A stretch of DNA of 64,000 bases from Viola odorata. Its lineage: Eukaryota > Streptophyta > Magnoliopsida > Malpighiales > Violaceae. The DNA lies in contig OY829540.1 of the NCBI GenBank assembly GCA_963691705.1, positions 6,958,001 through 7,022,000 on the forward strand, in the 5' to 3' direction. The notes under the pieces are model-generated. The model had not been told where the DNA came from. It worked only from the letters and a program-made list of their open reading frames with translations, and searched no databases. Each line of letters opens with the position of its first letter. The stretch's first letter is position 1. Positions 36,401 to 48,094 of this stretch are shown here, in pieces. The position numbers and the translations under genes are program-made.

Positions 36401-38333
36401 CTCTGAAAACCCAGAACCACAGAATTTGAAAATATGGTTTCAATTCAAACATCGTGCTTTAGGAAAATGAGGTAGAATGATATGAATTCATCTCCATGAA
36501 AAACAATAAGCAAAAACAGAATCCAAATACAACAGCATCACATGGAGTGAGGAAATAACTTGACTTAGAAATAGTATTCCACACAGGACTTGTGTAGCAA
36601 ATGAAAGTTTAATTTATGCAAAGAAAATGACTTATGAGGGAAGGCTTTTTGCACTACAGAAAGCAGGCATTTCCATTCAAAGTCTTTGTTTATGCGTGGC
36701 AGAAATTCACACTCAAAACGTATGGCTGAATGGCCCATGACCAACATCATGCAGCAATCCTAGAAGGGAATCAACAAGACAAAATGAGAGGAAACAATCA
36801 ACTGTAAGCAAAACAAGGTAAAGAGTGCCCTACAAGGACATCATATGTGTAAAGAAAAATTCCTATTTTCTAAGGACCATAGTGAGAATGATCAGACAGA
36901 GGACGGTATAGTACTTGCTGCGCTTTGATTCTGTGAGCTACCTCACCAGCAAGCCAGTACACACCTAGTGAGTGCTCAAAACGAGAATGCACAGCTCCAG
37001 GGTAGACCATGTATGTTAGACCTGCATATGCAAGTAAAAAGTATCCAAGTACAAGACGGAGAGCCATCAATAATTATTAGCTTCTTCCTTAACCGTTCAA
37101 GTGTAGAATCTATTGCTTCCTGTTTAAAACTAAGAGCAATGACGATTGAACAATTTAAAAATCTCTCCATCTCATATAAGGAAATCCATAAGTTGGACAG
37201 TAATTCTAGTTTCTGCAAATTGTAGTGTACTTCTAAAATTTGGCAAACTTTTCCTACTAAAAACAACAGCACTGAAAAATCTTCAACTGACATCATAGTT
37301 AGGCTCATTGCTTTTACATATTGTGCATATATATGATTGCAGCAACAAAGTAAAGGCTCATAAAAGGTGAAACAGAACTTAAACACAAAATCTACTTATT
37401 TGTAGCTTCTCAAAATAATATAGCTGGCATTCCATCTCATCAACCAAAAAAAGGACTAAAACAGCAAAATACCTTTAACACAAAGTGGAGATTACTTATA
37501 TCCTTAGAATCTCACTAAATTAACATGAAGAAGGTTAACGCTCACCTAGTTGCTTCAGATCTTGAAGTCTGCAAATAAGTGAATCAAATAGTCAGATTGA
37601 ATGACTTAATTACGAAAAGAGGATATAAAGTTTGACGATATAGAAGATGATATAGTAGTCTTGCCTTTGGAACTGCTCTGTATCAACAAACTGCAGAAAG
37701 AACTGAGATAATGCAGAGAAAAACATTTTTTAGTTCCTTTCTCATCAACAACTGAAGACGATTCACATTTCACAAACAAGCAAGTGAAAATCATGATTCA
37801 AGAAAAAATAGCTTGAGATTTTTCAAAATCAGATCTCGCGGCTACTTCCTAATACTCTGCGTTCCTCTGCTCCGCTTTTCTTCGAGTTCAAGTTACTTTT
37901 GACTCATTCACCAAAGAAATCCTTCCACAATGACAGTTATGCTCGTCATTAGACAAAAAATTACACAATCTGCTACTAAAACCGCTAATTCAAATTCAAA
38001 TCCACTTTCGCTTTAGATTCTAACGCGACAGTTCATATTCCGACGGAAATCAAATTCAAACTCAATAACAAGCTCTAAATAACTGTAGAAGCTCAAAACT
38101 GATCAGTTACAGTTCAGAAAGCAACCAACGAAACGAAATGAAGAGTCTACAATTTAAGTCGCATGCGATTCCGAAATGAAATAAAACGGCGGAAGTCCAA
38201 AAGATGAAGACAGAAACGTTACCGGATCTACGTAGATGTTCCCGTGCACATTATCACGAATTTGCTTGCGGTTGCGGCGATCCAGATACGAAGCGGTGTA
38301 CAAGCTCGAGGTCTCAGTCGAAGAAGCTCCCAT
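33470..38333 (-). pseudogene. VEN4: SAMHD1/VEN4-like HD-domain dNTPase gene with disabling lesions
   Basis: Minus-strand exons: 38223-38333 (MGASSTETSS), 37665-37690, 37546-37568, 36915-37021 ([20 protein letters not shown]), about 36660-36759 (LLHDVGHGPFSHTF), 36124-36208, 35903-35941, 35734-35801, 35582-35635, 35340-35399, 35169-35253, 34967-35059, 34782-34883, about 34570-34660, about 34391-34498, 34258-34273 (16 nt), 33677-33787, 33470-33583 (TGA). The HD metal ligands are present (RFEHS, HDVGH). Plant VEN4 is the SAMHD1 homologue that hydrolyses dNTPs and affects chloroplast development and dNTP pools. Lesions: the segment expected between AHRIKAQQ and LLHDVGHG is absent and the flanking phases do not fit; an extra T breaks the frame after SHTF (about 36713-36716); the donor after EFLPRINKDFEW reads GA, not GT. 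The rest is well conserved, so loss is recent or the assembly is faulty. Confidence 0.75.
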
Positions 38334-38385
38334 TGTTACTCACTTGCTTACTTTGGAGCTGCAAAACAAAGAGAGAGAAATTTGC

Positions 38386-38494
38386 AGAGAGAGAGAGAGA
38401 GAGAGGCAGATATAAAGAGAGGAAAACGGGAATGTTTGTGTGAAATGGACGGGTGAAGAGAGAGAAGGGTGACGGGATTGAGGGGTATATATAG
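38386..38494 (-). promoter_or_regulatory. Promoter/5' UTR of the SAMHD1-like gene: GA repeat and TATA box
   Basis: Read on the minus strand, a TATA-like ctatatatac lies at 38485-38494, about 150 bp upstream of the ATG at 38333. A CT repeat (GA on the plus strand, about 38386-38405) falls between them, in the expected 5' UTR. The arrangement is typical of plant genes and suggests the promoter is intact although the coding region is not. Confidence 0.6.
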
Positions 38495-39319
38495 AGGGTG
38501 GAATTTGGAGAACTTGGTGATGAAGTGATGCCGCCAAAACTAAGTGATTCGTATTCGTTGAGAGGAGCGCGTGTTGTGCACCGTCAGGCGGGGGGCGTTG
38601 GATTTTCAAACTTTGGAAAAACGGTTTAAGAATGAGTTAGGAAGCGATTTTCGGTTGGTTTTACTGTTTCAAGACTTATAACAGCTGAGTTTAAGAATGG
38701 ATTATTAGCTAATTAATGGTTGAATGAAGTTTAAAGAAGAACAGGTGATTAATTAAAGGAGGAGCCGGCGCGTGTACAGTACTTTCTTTGTTGTCTTTCA
38801 TGTCATTTTCCAGAGAGTCAGACGACGGTTGAGCAAAAAGGACACGCGATCGTGATGGTGGTGGGTGTCACGACAGGTTTGTTCAGTATTTGGGGCAAAA
38901 AATGACAAGAAAAACGACCCGCGATCGTCAGAGTATATACATATTGCTGTGATTGATTGGTGACTCAAATCAATTATCAATCCCATCAGTCTGATAAAAA
39001 AAAATCCTATCAGTCTCGGAAGATTCGTGTGTAAATGTCGCTAATTCGATCATTATTCTTAAAGGACCTATCTGATACGAACAAAATCTGCTTTCCCACA
39101 ACACAAAGAACTAAGAAGAGATAAATGTTCCAAATGAACGAGAACATTTCGTCCGTGATCTAATAGGCACAACACAAAGGAATCTTCTTCTCCAGTAATC
39201 CAAAAGGGAAATAAAAGAACAGATGGCCTATAATTCATAATATTTCATCTACTTCATGTTTAGTGCAACAATAAACCCTATTGGATGAGTTGCTGGACAA
39301 TGTATCTAAGCAGTCAAGT
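38495..39319. other. Intergenic region, no gene seen
   Basis: Upstream DNA of the SAMHD1-like gene and the probable 3' UTR of the RlmN-like gene (from about 39200). I see no repeats or ORFs of note. Confidence 0.5.
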
Positions 39320-42158
39320 CTAAGAATTCACAGCCATTTGGAATTGCTCCGGAACACGGAGTAAGGGAGCCTGGACAGACCCAAGCTTGCCAAGCTGACC
39401 ACAAGCAGCCATCTGATCATCGCCTCTACTGCATCGAAGGAATACAGTGCACCTGCCTTCTGCCAAAATATTTCTAAACTTAATCATGTCCTCTATACTG
39501 GTAGGTTTGAATTGTGATCCACTATGAGGGTTAAATTGGATGAGATTGATCTTGCTTGGGATGCCTTGGACAAGATCAATAAGCCTCTTTGCATCCTCGC
39601 AGCTGAAAAGAAGAACAATTGCAAATGATGCGGCAAAGTTTAACCAACATATCATAAATATCACAACATTAAAAAATAAAATGAAAGGGGGAAATGTGTA
39701 ACAAACCTGTCATTTACTCCTGCAAGCATTACATATTCAAATAGGACTTTGTAATTATTTTTAAATTGAAGTTCCTCCCGAAGGGTATCAAGAAGCAGCC
39801 CTATATTATACTTCCGGTTAATTGGCATAATCCAGTTTCTCACCTGCATAGTTTGTCAGGGAAAGAGAAGGTCAAATCTCATGTTTGGTTTCTCTAGTAA
39901 ACTGACTGACAGGTTTGAATTGAATGTAATACCTCATCAGTTGTAGCATTCAGACTAACAGCTAAAGCACAACTGGATTCATGGAGGAAACGTTTCAGCT
40001 GTGGGACAAGTCCACTTGTAGATACAGTGACCTTGCGAGGACTGAAGTGAAGGCCCTGATCATGCACCATAATGTCTGCAGCTCTAATGACGTTTTCAAT
40101 ATTCTGAAGTGGTTCTCCCATTCCCTGAATATGCCAACAGTTAGAAACTAAAAGCACGCTGGGAATCCAGTCTTTCTTCTGCTTTAAATTCATGAAAGAC
40201 ATCTGACAGGTTTCTTTTCATTAGCTAGGTGAGGGAAACTCTCCTTGAGATTCCTAATAGAGCAAATTACTGAAGTTTTACCGAAACTACTAAACTACAT
40301 AAACAAAATAAGCAGGTATGGAACACATAATGAAGCATATGATGGTAGGTCAAGTCTGTTTCCCGTGACCATGGGTTTGTAGCTCAGTGGTGCCTTTTGC
40401 AAAGTCAGGAGAGTTAGGTCTTCAGTTTACTTTCTAACTTCACATTCCAAAGATTATCATCTTCCTTTTAAAAAATTAAAAAAACCTGTAATTTTCCATG
40501 CAAGGGACCCCCACAAAAGAGTACTATGAGTCCTAAGACTGAACAGTTTCCAACCAAAGGACTGTGAGAAGAATGTGCAGCTAATTCCATCAAAATATCC
40601 ACAAGGTTTTCTTCAGGACAAAAATACGTGAGAATACCACTTTTTTTTGCTAGAAAGTAATAAGAAAAAAGCTAATTTGTTATGCATATAAGACTGGAAT
40701 GAGCATACAACTGTGGCTTGACTCTTTAGTGAAGACTGCAGTCTCAATGCAGAAAAGCAGACAGTTTGTGAATATAATCTCTTGGAATCTAATCTTACCA
40801 TAAAAACAACATTTGTGATGCTACCAACTTCACTCGTGAGTAGACGCTGCGCGAGTACAGCCTGCTCTACAATCTCAGCAGTGGTCAAATGTCTCTTCAA
40901 ACCCATCCTGCAAAGTGAAGAGATATTTGATAAATATAAACATGAGCTTAAAAATTAATGTTAATATGACTGTAAAATCCAGAAAGGAATATAAAATCTT
41001 GCCTGCCGGTGAAGCAGAACTGACAATTCATGGCACAACCCACTTGACTTGAAACACAAACTGTATTTCTACCACTATCACAAGGTATAACAACAGTTTC
41101 TATCAACAGACCATCATCCAACCTAAATAAGATCTGGAAGTTCCTGCGAGATTCAATATCAATGAGAAGATTCTCACAATAAAAAGTTAAAAACAGTATC
41201 GAGGTGCAACAAACTTATAAACAAACAATCATGGAAGAAGTAAAATGAAATGGCTACCTTCCTAGTTCCATCGGACGATGTGAGGATTTTGTCCAAAGAT
41301 AATGCCTTGAATTCAGCGTGCTCGCTTAACATCTTCTTAAAATCTTTGTTCAAACCTAGACAGGTTTTACACAAACAGAATAAGATGATTTCAACGAAGG
41401 AACAAATATGAAGCACTTAGTTAACAACTGCACATGCACTGTAAGTTTGTAACATCAGAAGTGAAAATCAATCTGCTTAAAATATCAAACAAGAAGTAGA
41501 ATTCAAGTTTCAACTAAGAGGAGTAGAACACCTTCTAATTCATCAACATTATGTGCCCAGATGTTGTTTCCATACATACGCTTCCATAGCATCAAGGCCT
41601 GACCAGGTCTGAAACCATATGACTGAACCCATTTCTGTAAGAGCAGATTCCCACAATTAAACAAAGAATTTTGTTTTCATTTTCTTAAACTAAAATAGAA
41701 AGAGTTTCGATGCATACTTCAACTTCATTGTATGTCATCTCCTTAAGAAGAACCTTCGAACTCTCAAGTGAAACATCACTCGCACCATCCTTTCCTAGCC
41801 ACAAATAAGCAAGCAAACAACAAGCTAAGAAGCAAATAAAACGCAGAGCAGCGAGAAGTCTAAGATGTATAACGCATATGGGCACGGACTTACCGTTATC
41901 AAGTGGGAGAACAGGGGAACAGGCGGCGGTAGAAAGGGAGCGACGATTGCAGGAGAAAAGGGAATTGCGGTTTGGATTAGCTGAAGTAGATAGCTGCTTT
42001 AGATGTGGGGAAAAGATGCGAATGCGGTGCTGGTCGGGAGTTGAAAGGGCAGCGGCGGCGGGCGGTGAAGGATGGTTTGGAAGAAACGCAGAGTTAGCTC
42101 TCATGCTCAACCGTACGCGCCTCATCCACACACAGCCCATCTCCATTTTTTTTCCCAC
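39320..42158 (-). CDS. rlmN: RlmN-like radical-SAM rRNA/tRNA adenine-C2 methyltransferase, organellar
   Basis: Nine minus-strand exons join in frame to 464 aa: 41894-42158, 41718-41794, 41532-41634, 41258-41355, 41003-41133, 40799-40907, 39933-40124, 39707-39843, 39320-39602. The radical-SAM cluster motif is at Cys214, Cys218 and Cys221 ([12 protein letters not shown]). [12 protein letters not shown] and [12 protein letters not shown] follow; Cys438 of the latter matches the methyl-carrying cysteine of bacterial RlmN. The bacterial enzyme makes 2-methyladenosine in 23S rRNA and some tRNAs. The first 90 residues are rich in Ser, Arg, Asn and Pro with few acids, which fits a plastid or mitochondrial transit peptide. 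The exon ending ACCGGCAG is followed by GC, a GC-AG intron with otherwise good consensus. The first ATG is used; an internal Met (MRANSAFL) is a possible start. Confidence 0.94.
40371..40448 (+). mobile_element. SINE-like element, tRNA-type A box, in an RlmN intron
   Basis: The stretch has tagctcagtgg, a good match to an RNA polymerase III A box, then a weak B-box position in ttaggtcttcagttt. It aligns along its length with the two copies near 49633 and 49927, sharing g(t/c)ttgta(g/a)ct, gtggt, gtta and taactt(c)acattcc. I see no full tRNA cloverleaf. Family membership is inferred from three copies only. Confidence 0.45.
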
Positions 42159-42892
42159 CCTCCTCCTCCTCCTCCTGCTTTGTTAGGGGCTTATTTTTAT
42201 TTATCTACTAAATTACTAATTCTTTTACTAGAGAAAAAAAACACAACTAAATTATTCCCTTTTTTTTATATTTGATTATGAAACTGTAAAAATAATCAAC
42301 TTCAACTATTATTAGACAGTATATATTTTATGATGTCATTAAATTTATTAAGACTCAAAAAAAAAATGTCGATATTGAATAAATCTCTATACTTATGTCA
42401 ATATATATTTTAAACAAATTAAAATTACTGAAGTTCAGCCTCATTTTATCTGAACTTTCTTTCTTAGGGAGTCAAAAAAAAATAATGATAGAGCCGGGCA
42501 AGAACACAATGCTGAGGACTATAAATTGTTTGAGCATGATTTATAATCTTCGTCCTCCAATTAACTAAGTTTTAAACTCAAGAGCATGAACAATGGCAGG
42601 CCGGAAAATAAACTTGGGAGTAAATTCAAAAGAAATATAAAACTACCAGAAAACTACAAGCCTTTACTAAAATTACATCTCAGCTTATATCCTAACAGCA
42701 AGAACTTGCACTGTTACGGGATGTGTTGACAAAATCTTGAATAGGAACTAGGAAATGGTAGTCCAATTGGCTCCTTCAGTCCATTACCCAGCATTTCTTT
42801 CACCCAACGACAATACACAAAGTCAGTTGATCAACTGGAACAAGCACTGTTGTCAAAAGTGAGTTAGATAAACTCATAAGCATCCAACCACA
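42159..42892. other. Intergenic region between the RlmN-like and PRP17 genes
   Basis: The first 30 bp contain a CCT-repeat tract (42163-42178) in the RlmN 5' UTR. The remainder is AT-rich. About 42590-42892 is likely 3' UTR of PRP17. I see no separate gene. Confidence 0.5.
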
Positions 42893-45164
42893 TCAATCCC
42901 TGCAAGTTATATAAGTAACAGAATGTTAGTCTCTCATGCGTGGAAACTGTACACTTACAAACTTTCCACCGTAATTTTGAAGCATTGACTCTAAGAATTG
43001 ATAGACAGAGCTGAACCTAAAACTTGAAGGAAAACAGAGTCTATATACAGCACATGATTTCTACGACAAAGGTTCCACAATGATGACAAATATACAAACA
43101 AAAACACACAGAGATGCATGGTTGCACGTGATGATTAGGCAAAATGCTATACCTTAAGCCAACTTTTAATGCACAAACGAGTAAAAGACATCAACAAGGA
43201 AGTGACAAGTTTTCACAGATATCCACAAAACCATTTTAGAACTTGTTTGAGTCTCAACTTTCTAAAAAGCCACAAACATCCACAATTGCCGTTAAGGTTG
43301 CAAATGGTTAAGCATACAAGCATAAAGAAAAAGAAGCCTAAATCAGTAGTATAAGTAATATATGTTCAACAAGATGTCTATTTAACTTAAAAATCAGGGC
43401 ATAAGAGATTACATACCAGTACTTGATCAGGCCATCCCAGCCACAAGTTGCCACTTTACTTTGCTCCAGTGGATGCCACTCGCATCCGATAGTCACACCC
43501 TCGTGGCATCTGAGTGTCCTGAAAACTTTACAGCTCTTCCAGTCCCAAAACCAGCACTTGCCCTCACCATCACCAGACATCACAAACCGCCCATCTGGTG
43601 AGAAATTTACCTGGCAAGCATAACCAGCCACAATGTGACCAGCAAACCTCTTCTTCTTATTCAACTGAAATCTTTCCCTGGTACTATAGATAAGGATCTG
43701 GTTGTCTAAGCTCTGGGCTGCAAGCCAGTTTGAGTTGGGATGAAGTGAAATTGCTGGCATAGAATGCATATGAGGCTCACTGATATACTTGATAACAACA
43801 GGGATACCAAATTCCCAGACACGAAGCGATTTATCATCACTTGAAGTAACAAATCTCCTATTATTATCCACAAAAGTAATTGTATTCACAGCCCCCAAAT
43901 GCTGATCATACTCCTGAGTGATCTGCCCCGAATTCATATCCCACTGCACAATCTTCTTATCACTCATACCAGCTAACAATATATTCTGCTTATCATCATC
44001 TGGATTAAGCTTCACGACATATGGAATCTTACCAGTCGAAAAGGTTGAGATGACCTGCCCAGTCTCAGTATCCCAATACTTGATATTCTTATCATAACCA
44101 GCAGACAAAAACTTGCTACCATCATTGCAGAAGGAAATATCCCTAACAGCTTTTGCATGGCCCATGTAAGTTCTCATGCACTTACCTGAGTTAAACACAT
44201 CCCATATCTTCACCTTTGTGTCCATTCCAGCAGAAAGAATCAAATGGCCATGCTTGGGGAAAAACCTTATAGCAGAAACCCCCTTTGTATGCCCACTCCA
44301 GGTATGTACCAGCCTCTTCGGTATATAACAATGATCATTACTTGCTTTTGCATCCTTAGGTGGTGCAATCCAGGACCTCCCTTGATAATCCTTCTCTTCC
44401 TTCCCATGAAAAGTAGTCTTGTCCGCAACAACCTCTCCTTTATCCCTATCCGCTCCTTTCTCCTCTTTCTTCTTCGCATGCTCTTCCGCGTATTTCTTCT
44501 GCTCTTCAGTCAACTCACCTTGAATACCCTCCTTCTTACCTGCCCACGGACTCTTCCTATTCCTAATCAACCAAACATCGCTGGCCGGATTATCAATCTC
44601 AGCTTTATCCTCACTAGTCCCAGCAACATCCTCATCCTCCCCATCCTCCTTCTTCTTCTCAAGTTTCCGCCTTTTTTGCTCATGCTGAGGAATATTATAA
44701 ACAGAAATCGCATTATTCTTCTCTAAAGCATCCAAATCCCCAACGAAATTATTACCTGACGAAGCGGAGGGATCAGCAGCATAACCATACTTCTGAAACG
44801 TATTATGCTGCTCATCGAACAGGAAAGAATCAATTGCAGCATCCTCCACAAACCCTAGCTTGTGATTCCGCATACCCTGAGCAAGCCCATCTTTCGCGTA
44901 CGGATGTTTGGGGCCATGAACGGGAGCCCAAAGCTGGTCGTAGGTGGGGTTGAAGGTGACCGCGTGTTGAACTGGGTCAATCGGTTTAGAGAGCGTCTGG
45001 TTGGCGTGGGCAACAGTTAGGGCAAGCATGGTGTCGTCGACTTTGGGTGCGGCGGATTTGGACGGGAGAAGGCGGGGCGGAGATGAATCTGGAGAAGACG
45101 AGCTAGGGTTTTGGCCCGGTTCGTCTAATTCCTCGTCGTTTTGATAGGTTTGAAGAAGATCCAT
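42893..45164 (-). CDS. PRP17: Pre-mRNA-processing factor 17 (CDC40/PRP17), WD40 protein
   Basis: One long minus-strand exon, 43417-45164, is joined to a final coding exon of only seven bases, 42893-42899, giving 584 aa ending KYWD. The N-terminal third has family signatures ([19 protein letters not shown] and [20 protein letters not shown]), then a Lys/Glu-rich section. WD40 repeats fill about residues 280-584 ([59 protein letters not shown]). PRP17 is a nuclear spliceosome component needed around the second catalytic step. The 7-nt exon was chosen because the donor after TACTG and the CAG acceptor before GGATTGA restore the conserved C-terminal Trp-Asp and stop. The main exon is certain; the last two codons are likely. 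Confidence 0.95.
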
Positions 45165-45532
45165 TGAGTTATGTGAGTGCAGGTGTTCGATCGGAAAGAG
45201 AGAAATGAGATTTGGGTGGTGAGAAGAGGTTTAGTGGGATTTTTGAGAGTAAGGAGGGAAGCGGAGGTTTATCGGTAGTTAACACCGGTTGAAAGATTTC
45301 GGTGGAAAGGCTCGCTAATGACGGACTTCTTTTCTATTATGTTTTTTTTCTCACTTTCAAGTTTCAATATTCGTAATTTTCTTGGGAATATTAATATATA
45401 GTGGGCGATTGATAGGAAAATAAAATTACCTAGATGTCCCAAATTTATATTTTCTTTTACTAATTTATCTTGGTCGGTTAAATAGTAATTGGGAATAAAA
45501 GGATTATATAAGACGTGAGGACAAAATTATTC
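45165..45532 (-). promoter_or_regulatory. PRP17 upstream region, bounded by a transposon
   Basis: Only about 360 bp separate the PRP17 start codon from the Mutator-like element. The 5' UTR and core promoter must lie here or reach into the element. I see no clear TATA box. Confidence 0.45.
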
Positions 45533-47310
45533 GGCCGAAATGGATTTTAGGTCCCTGCAGTCTAATTGATGGACTTTTTTCACCCCTCTGATGAATTTTT
45601 GAGTTATCTCCTCCCTCAACTTAAAATCCAACAATTTATTTCATCCCTCCTCCTGACACCATCCACATTTTCCGTTTGTTTGTTGACGTGGCAGGCCACG
45701 TCACCGATTGCTGACGTGGCAACAGAACCGGGTCGAGCTCGAAACGGGTCGAAAATCGGACTACTCCATTTTTAAGTGAAACGACGCCGTTTCACCATTT
45801 GCATGAAACGACGATGTTTCATTCCTTTCTTTTCCGCTACTTTTCTTTCTTTCTTCTATGATTCTATCTATCTACGACATCATCTTTTCTTTTATTTTTT
45901 TCTTTTCTTTTACGACAACATCATTCTTTTTCTAGTGGTTTGGGCTAGATCTAGTCTCCAGTGAAGCAAGACGTCTGGTTTGGAGGGGTGCGTTGGAGCT
46001 GATGGGTTGGCGACTGGTGTGGTGGTGTTTCTCTGTTCGGATCTGTTCCGCTTGGTGTATGTTGGCTCTGACAAAAGACGGTGGATCTAGACCGGGGGTT
46101 GCGTACAATTCTTGCTGGTGTTGTCGCTTGCGGTGCTGATTTTTCGGTTAAGCAGGTGACCGCTTCATGAAGCTCTTTTTCTTTATATTCTTCCGATTTC
46201 ACTTCTTAATTCGTACACAATTTTGTAAATTAATTCTGTTCAAAACATAATAATTGTAAATTAATTGCACAAGTTGTTTCATGTTTTAATTTAGTGATGA
46301 GTGATTGGCGAGATTGATTGACATGCAGTGAGATGCGGCAAGGCGGAGGTGCAGGGATGGTTGTTTTGATTTTTTATGGATTGGGTAATCGGTTTTTTTG
46401 TAGATTGAGATTAAAATTGGTTCTACGGATTGGGTAATTAATTTGCAGTGGGATTGAAATTGATTTTCTAGAGAGGAATTGAAATTGAATTCGGGAGAGG
46501 GAGATGGTGATCCAGATCCGTTCATCACGATAGGAATTGCTTGCCTTGATGCCGGAATTAAAAAAATAATCAATCACCAGATTAAAACCCAATTCTAAAT
46601 GTTAAATAAATAAAAAAACTTGATTTCTGGGTCGTGCACTGTTTTTCAATTTTTAGGTTTGTGATGAGTGCTTTGTCTTGACATTTGGAATTGGGTATCG
46701 TATAAACTTACTCGCTCGGTTTTTGGGTCGTGCCGTGTGTTTCTCAATTTTTTTGCATTTTGATTTGATTTAATATTTAGAATTGGGTTTTAATCTGGTG
46801 ATTGAAGAAGAGAGGACGATGAAGAGAAAGAAAGAAAGAAAGGCCAAAGAAAAAAGAAAGAAAGAAAATGAAAAAGAAAAAACGAAGGTGCCGTTTCACA
46901 AAAAAAGAAAATGAAGAAGAAAGAAAAGAAAAGTAAAGAAAGAGATGAGAGGAAGAAATAAATGAGAGCAGAGTGAAAAGGGAGAAAAAGAAAAGGAAGA
47001 AAAAGAAAGAAAAGAAAAAACGGCGTCGTTTCACTTAAAAATCGAAATCGGGCAGTCCGATTTTTCGACCCGTTTTGAGCTCGACCCGGTTCTGTTTGCT
47101 GACGTGGCGTGCCACATCAGCAATCGTTGATGTGGCAATTGACGTGGCCCGCCACGTCAGCAAACAGACGAAAAATGTGGATGGCGTTAGGAGGAGGGAT
47201 GAAATAAATTGTTGGGCTTTAAGTTGAGGGAGGAGATAACTCAAAAATTCGTCAGAGGGGTGAAAAAAGTCAATCAATTGAACTGCAGGGACTCAAAATT
47301 CATTTCGGCC
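45533..47310. mobile_element. Non-autonomous Mutator-like element, long TIRs and perfect 9-bp TSD
   Basis: The ends start GGCCGAAATG on each strand and form terminal inverted repeats of about 260-280 bp (45533 to about 45800, and about 47025 to 47310), close to 90% identical by eye. The flanks aaattattc at 45524-45532 and 47311-47319 are identical. A 9-bp duplication with long TIRs is the pattern of Mutator-like elements. The 1.2-kb interior has no transposase. It contains purine-rich low-complexity DNA (46800-47020) and a smaller inverted repeat (aatcaccagattaaaacc at about 46573, complement near 46785). Confidence 0.88.
45685..45720. promoter_or_regulatory. Cluster of GACGTGGC (ABRE/G-box-like) motifs in the MULE TIR
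   Basis: GACGTGGC or its complement occurs at 45685-45692, 45695-45702 and 45713-45720. The opposite TIR has intact copies at 47101-47108, 47141-47148 and 47151-47158, plus two related sites with CpG-to-TpG/CpA changes. ACGTGGC is the core bound by plant bZIP factors of the ABF/AREB type. Binding here is inferred only from the motif. Confidence 0.6.
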
Positions 47311-47319
47311 AAATTATTC

Positions 47320-48094
47320 TCTTACTAGTATATTTTATCAAGGAAATCCCTAATTTGTTAAACATAGTAATAAATATATATTAGTAGTTTATAAAAATAT
47401 TGAAGAAATTCAATATATTATCATATATAAAGTTTAATGATATAAATCTCCGGTATTTTAATGTTTTGATTAATTACTTCATATATAATTTATTTGTTTA
47501 ATGATTTTGGTATATTCATATTTTTTTATTTAATGGTCATCTGACGTTACGAAATGGTGATCTGACATGTTCTTCGTTAAAAAAAAATCGACACGTTACC
47601 AAGATCACCATTCCGTGGCATAATCTTGCTAACACGTCAAAAAAAATTATTTAATGATTCCCTATACTTATGTTTTTTTGTTTGATGACTCCCCAACATG
47701 GCATAATCTTATTGACGTGTCGAATTTTTTATAACAAAAAACATATTTGATTAATATTTCATAATATCAAAAGTTCATTAAACAAACAAATTGTAAATAG
47801 AGTAATTAATTAAAATATTAAAATATAGAAAATTTATGTCATAAACCTAATGTTACAATATAATATATTAGTCTTATCGAAGACGATGGAAGGGGGCATT
47901 TTAATCCACTTCTAAATAGTTTGGTATATCAACTATGCTTTAAAGGTTCAACGGTTAAATTAACAATTTATTAACCTATAATTTTATCGGATTCGATTCT
48001 GATAATTATATTTTTAAGTTTTAAGAATACATCTCGATGCAAAATCTATTTAAAGCACCAATTTATCAATTTACTTGAGGTTCAGTATAATGTA
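47320..48094. other. AT-rich intergenic region
   Basis: I see no gene. Short related segments (catctgac, gacacgt(t/c)a and cgacacgtt near 47540-47720) occur in both orientations and may be remnants of an older inverted-repeat element. Confidence 0.4.

Noticed and set aside
40371..40448. Possible functional tRNA gene
   Set aside because: The A box is good, but the B box is poor and I could not fold acceptor, D, anticodon and T arms. A SINE-like relic fits better.
44244..44726. 160-codon plus-strand frame
   Set aside because: It is antisense to the PRP17 coding exon and has only hydrophobic low-complexity content.
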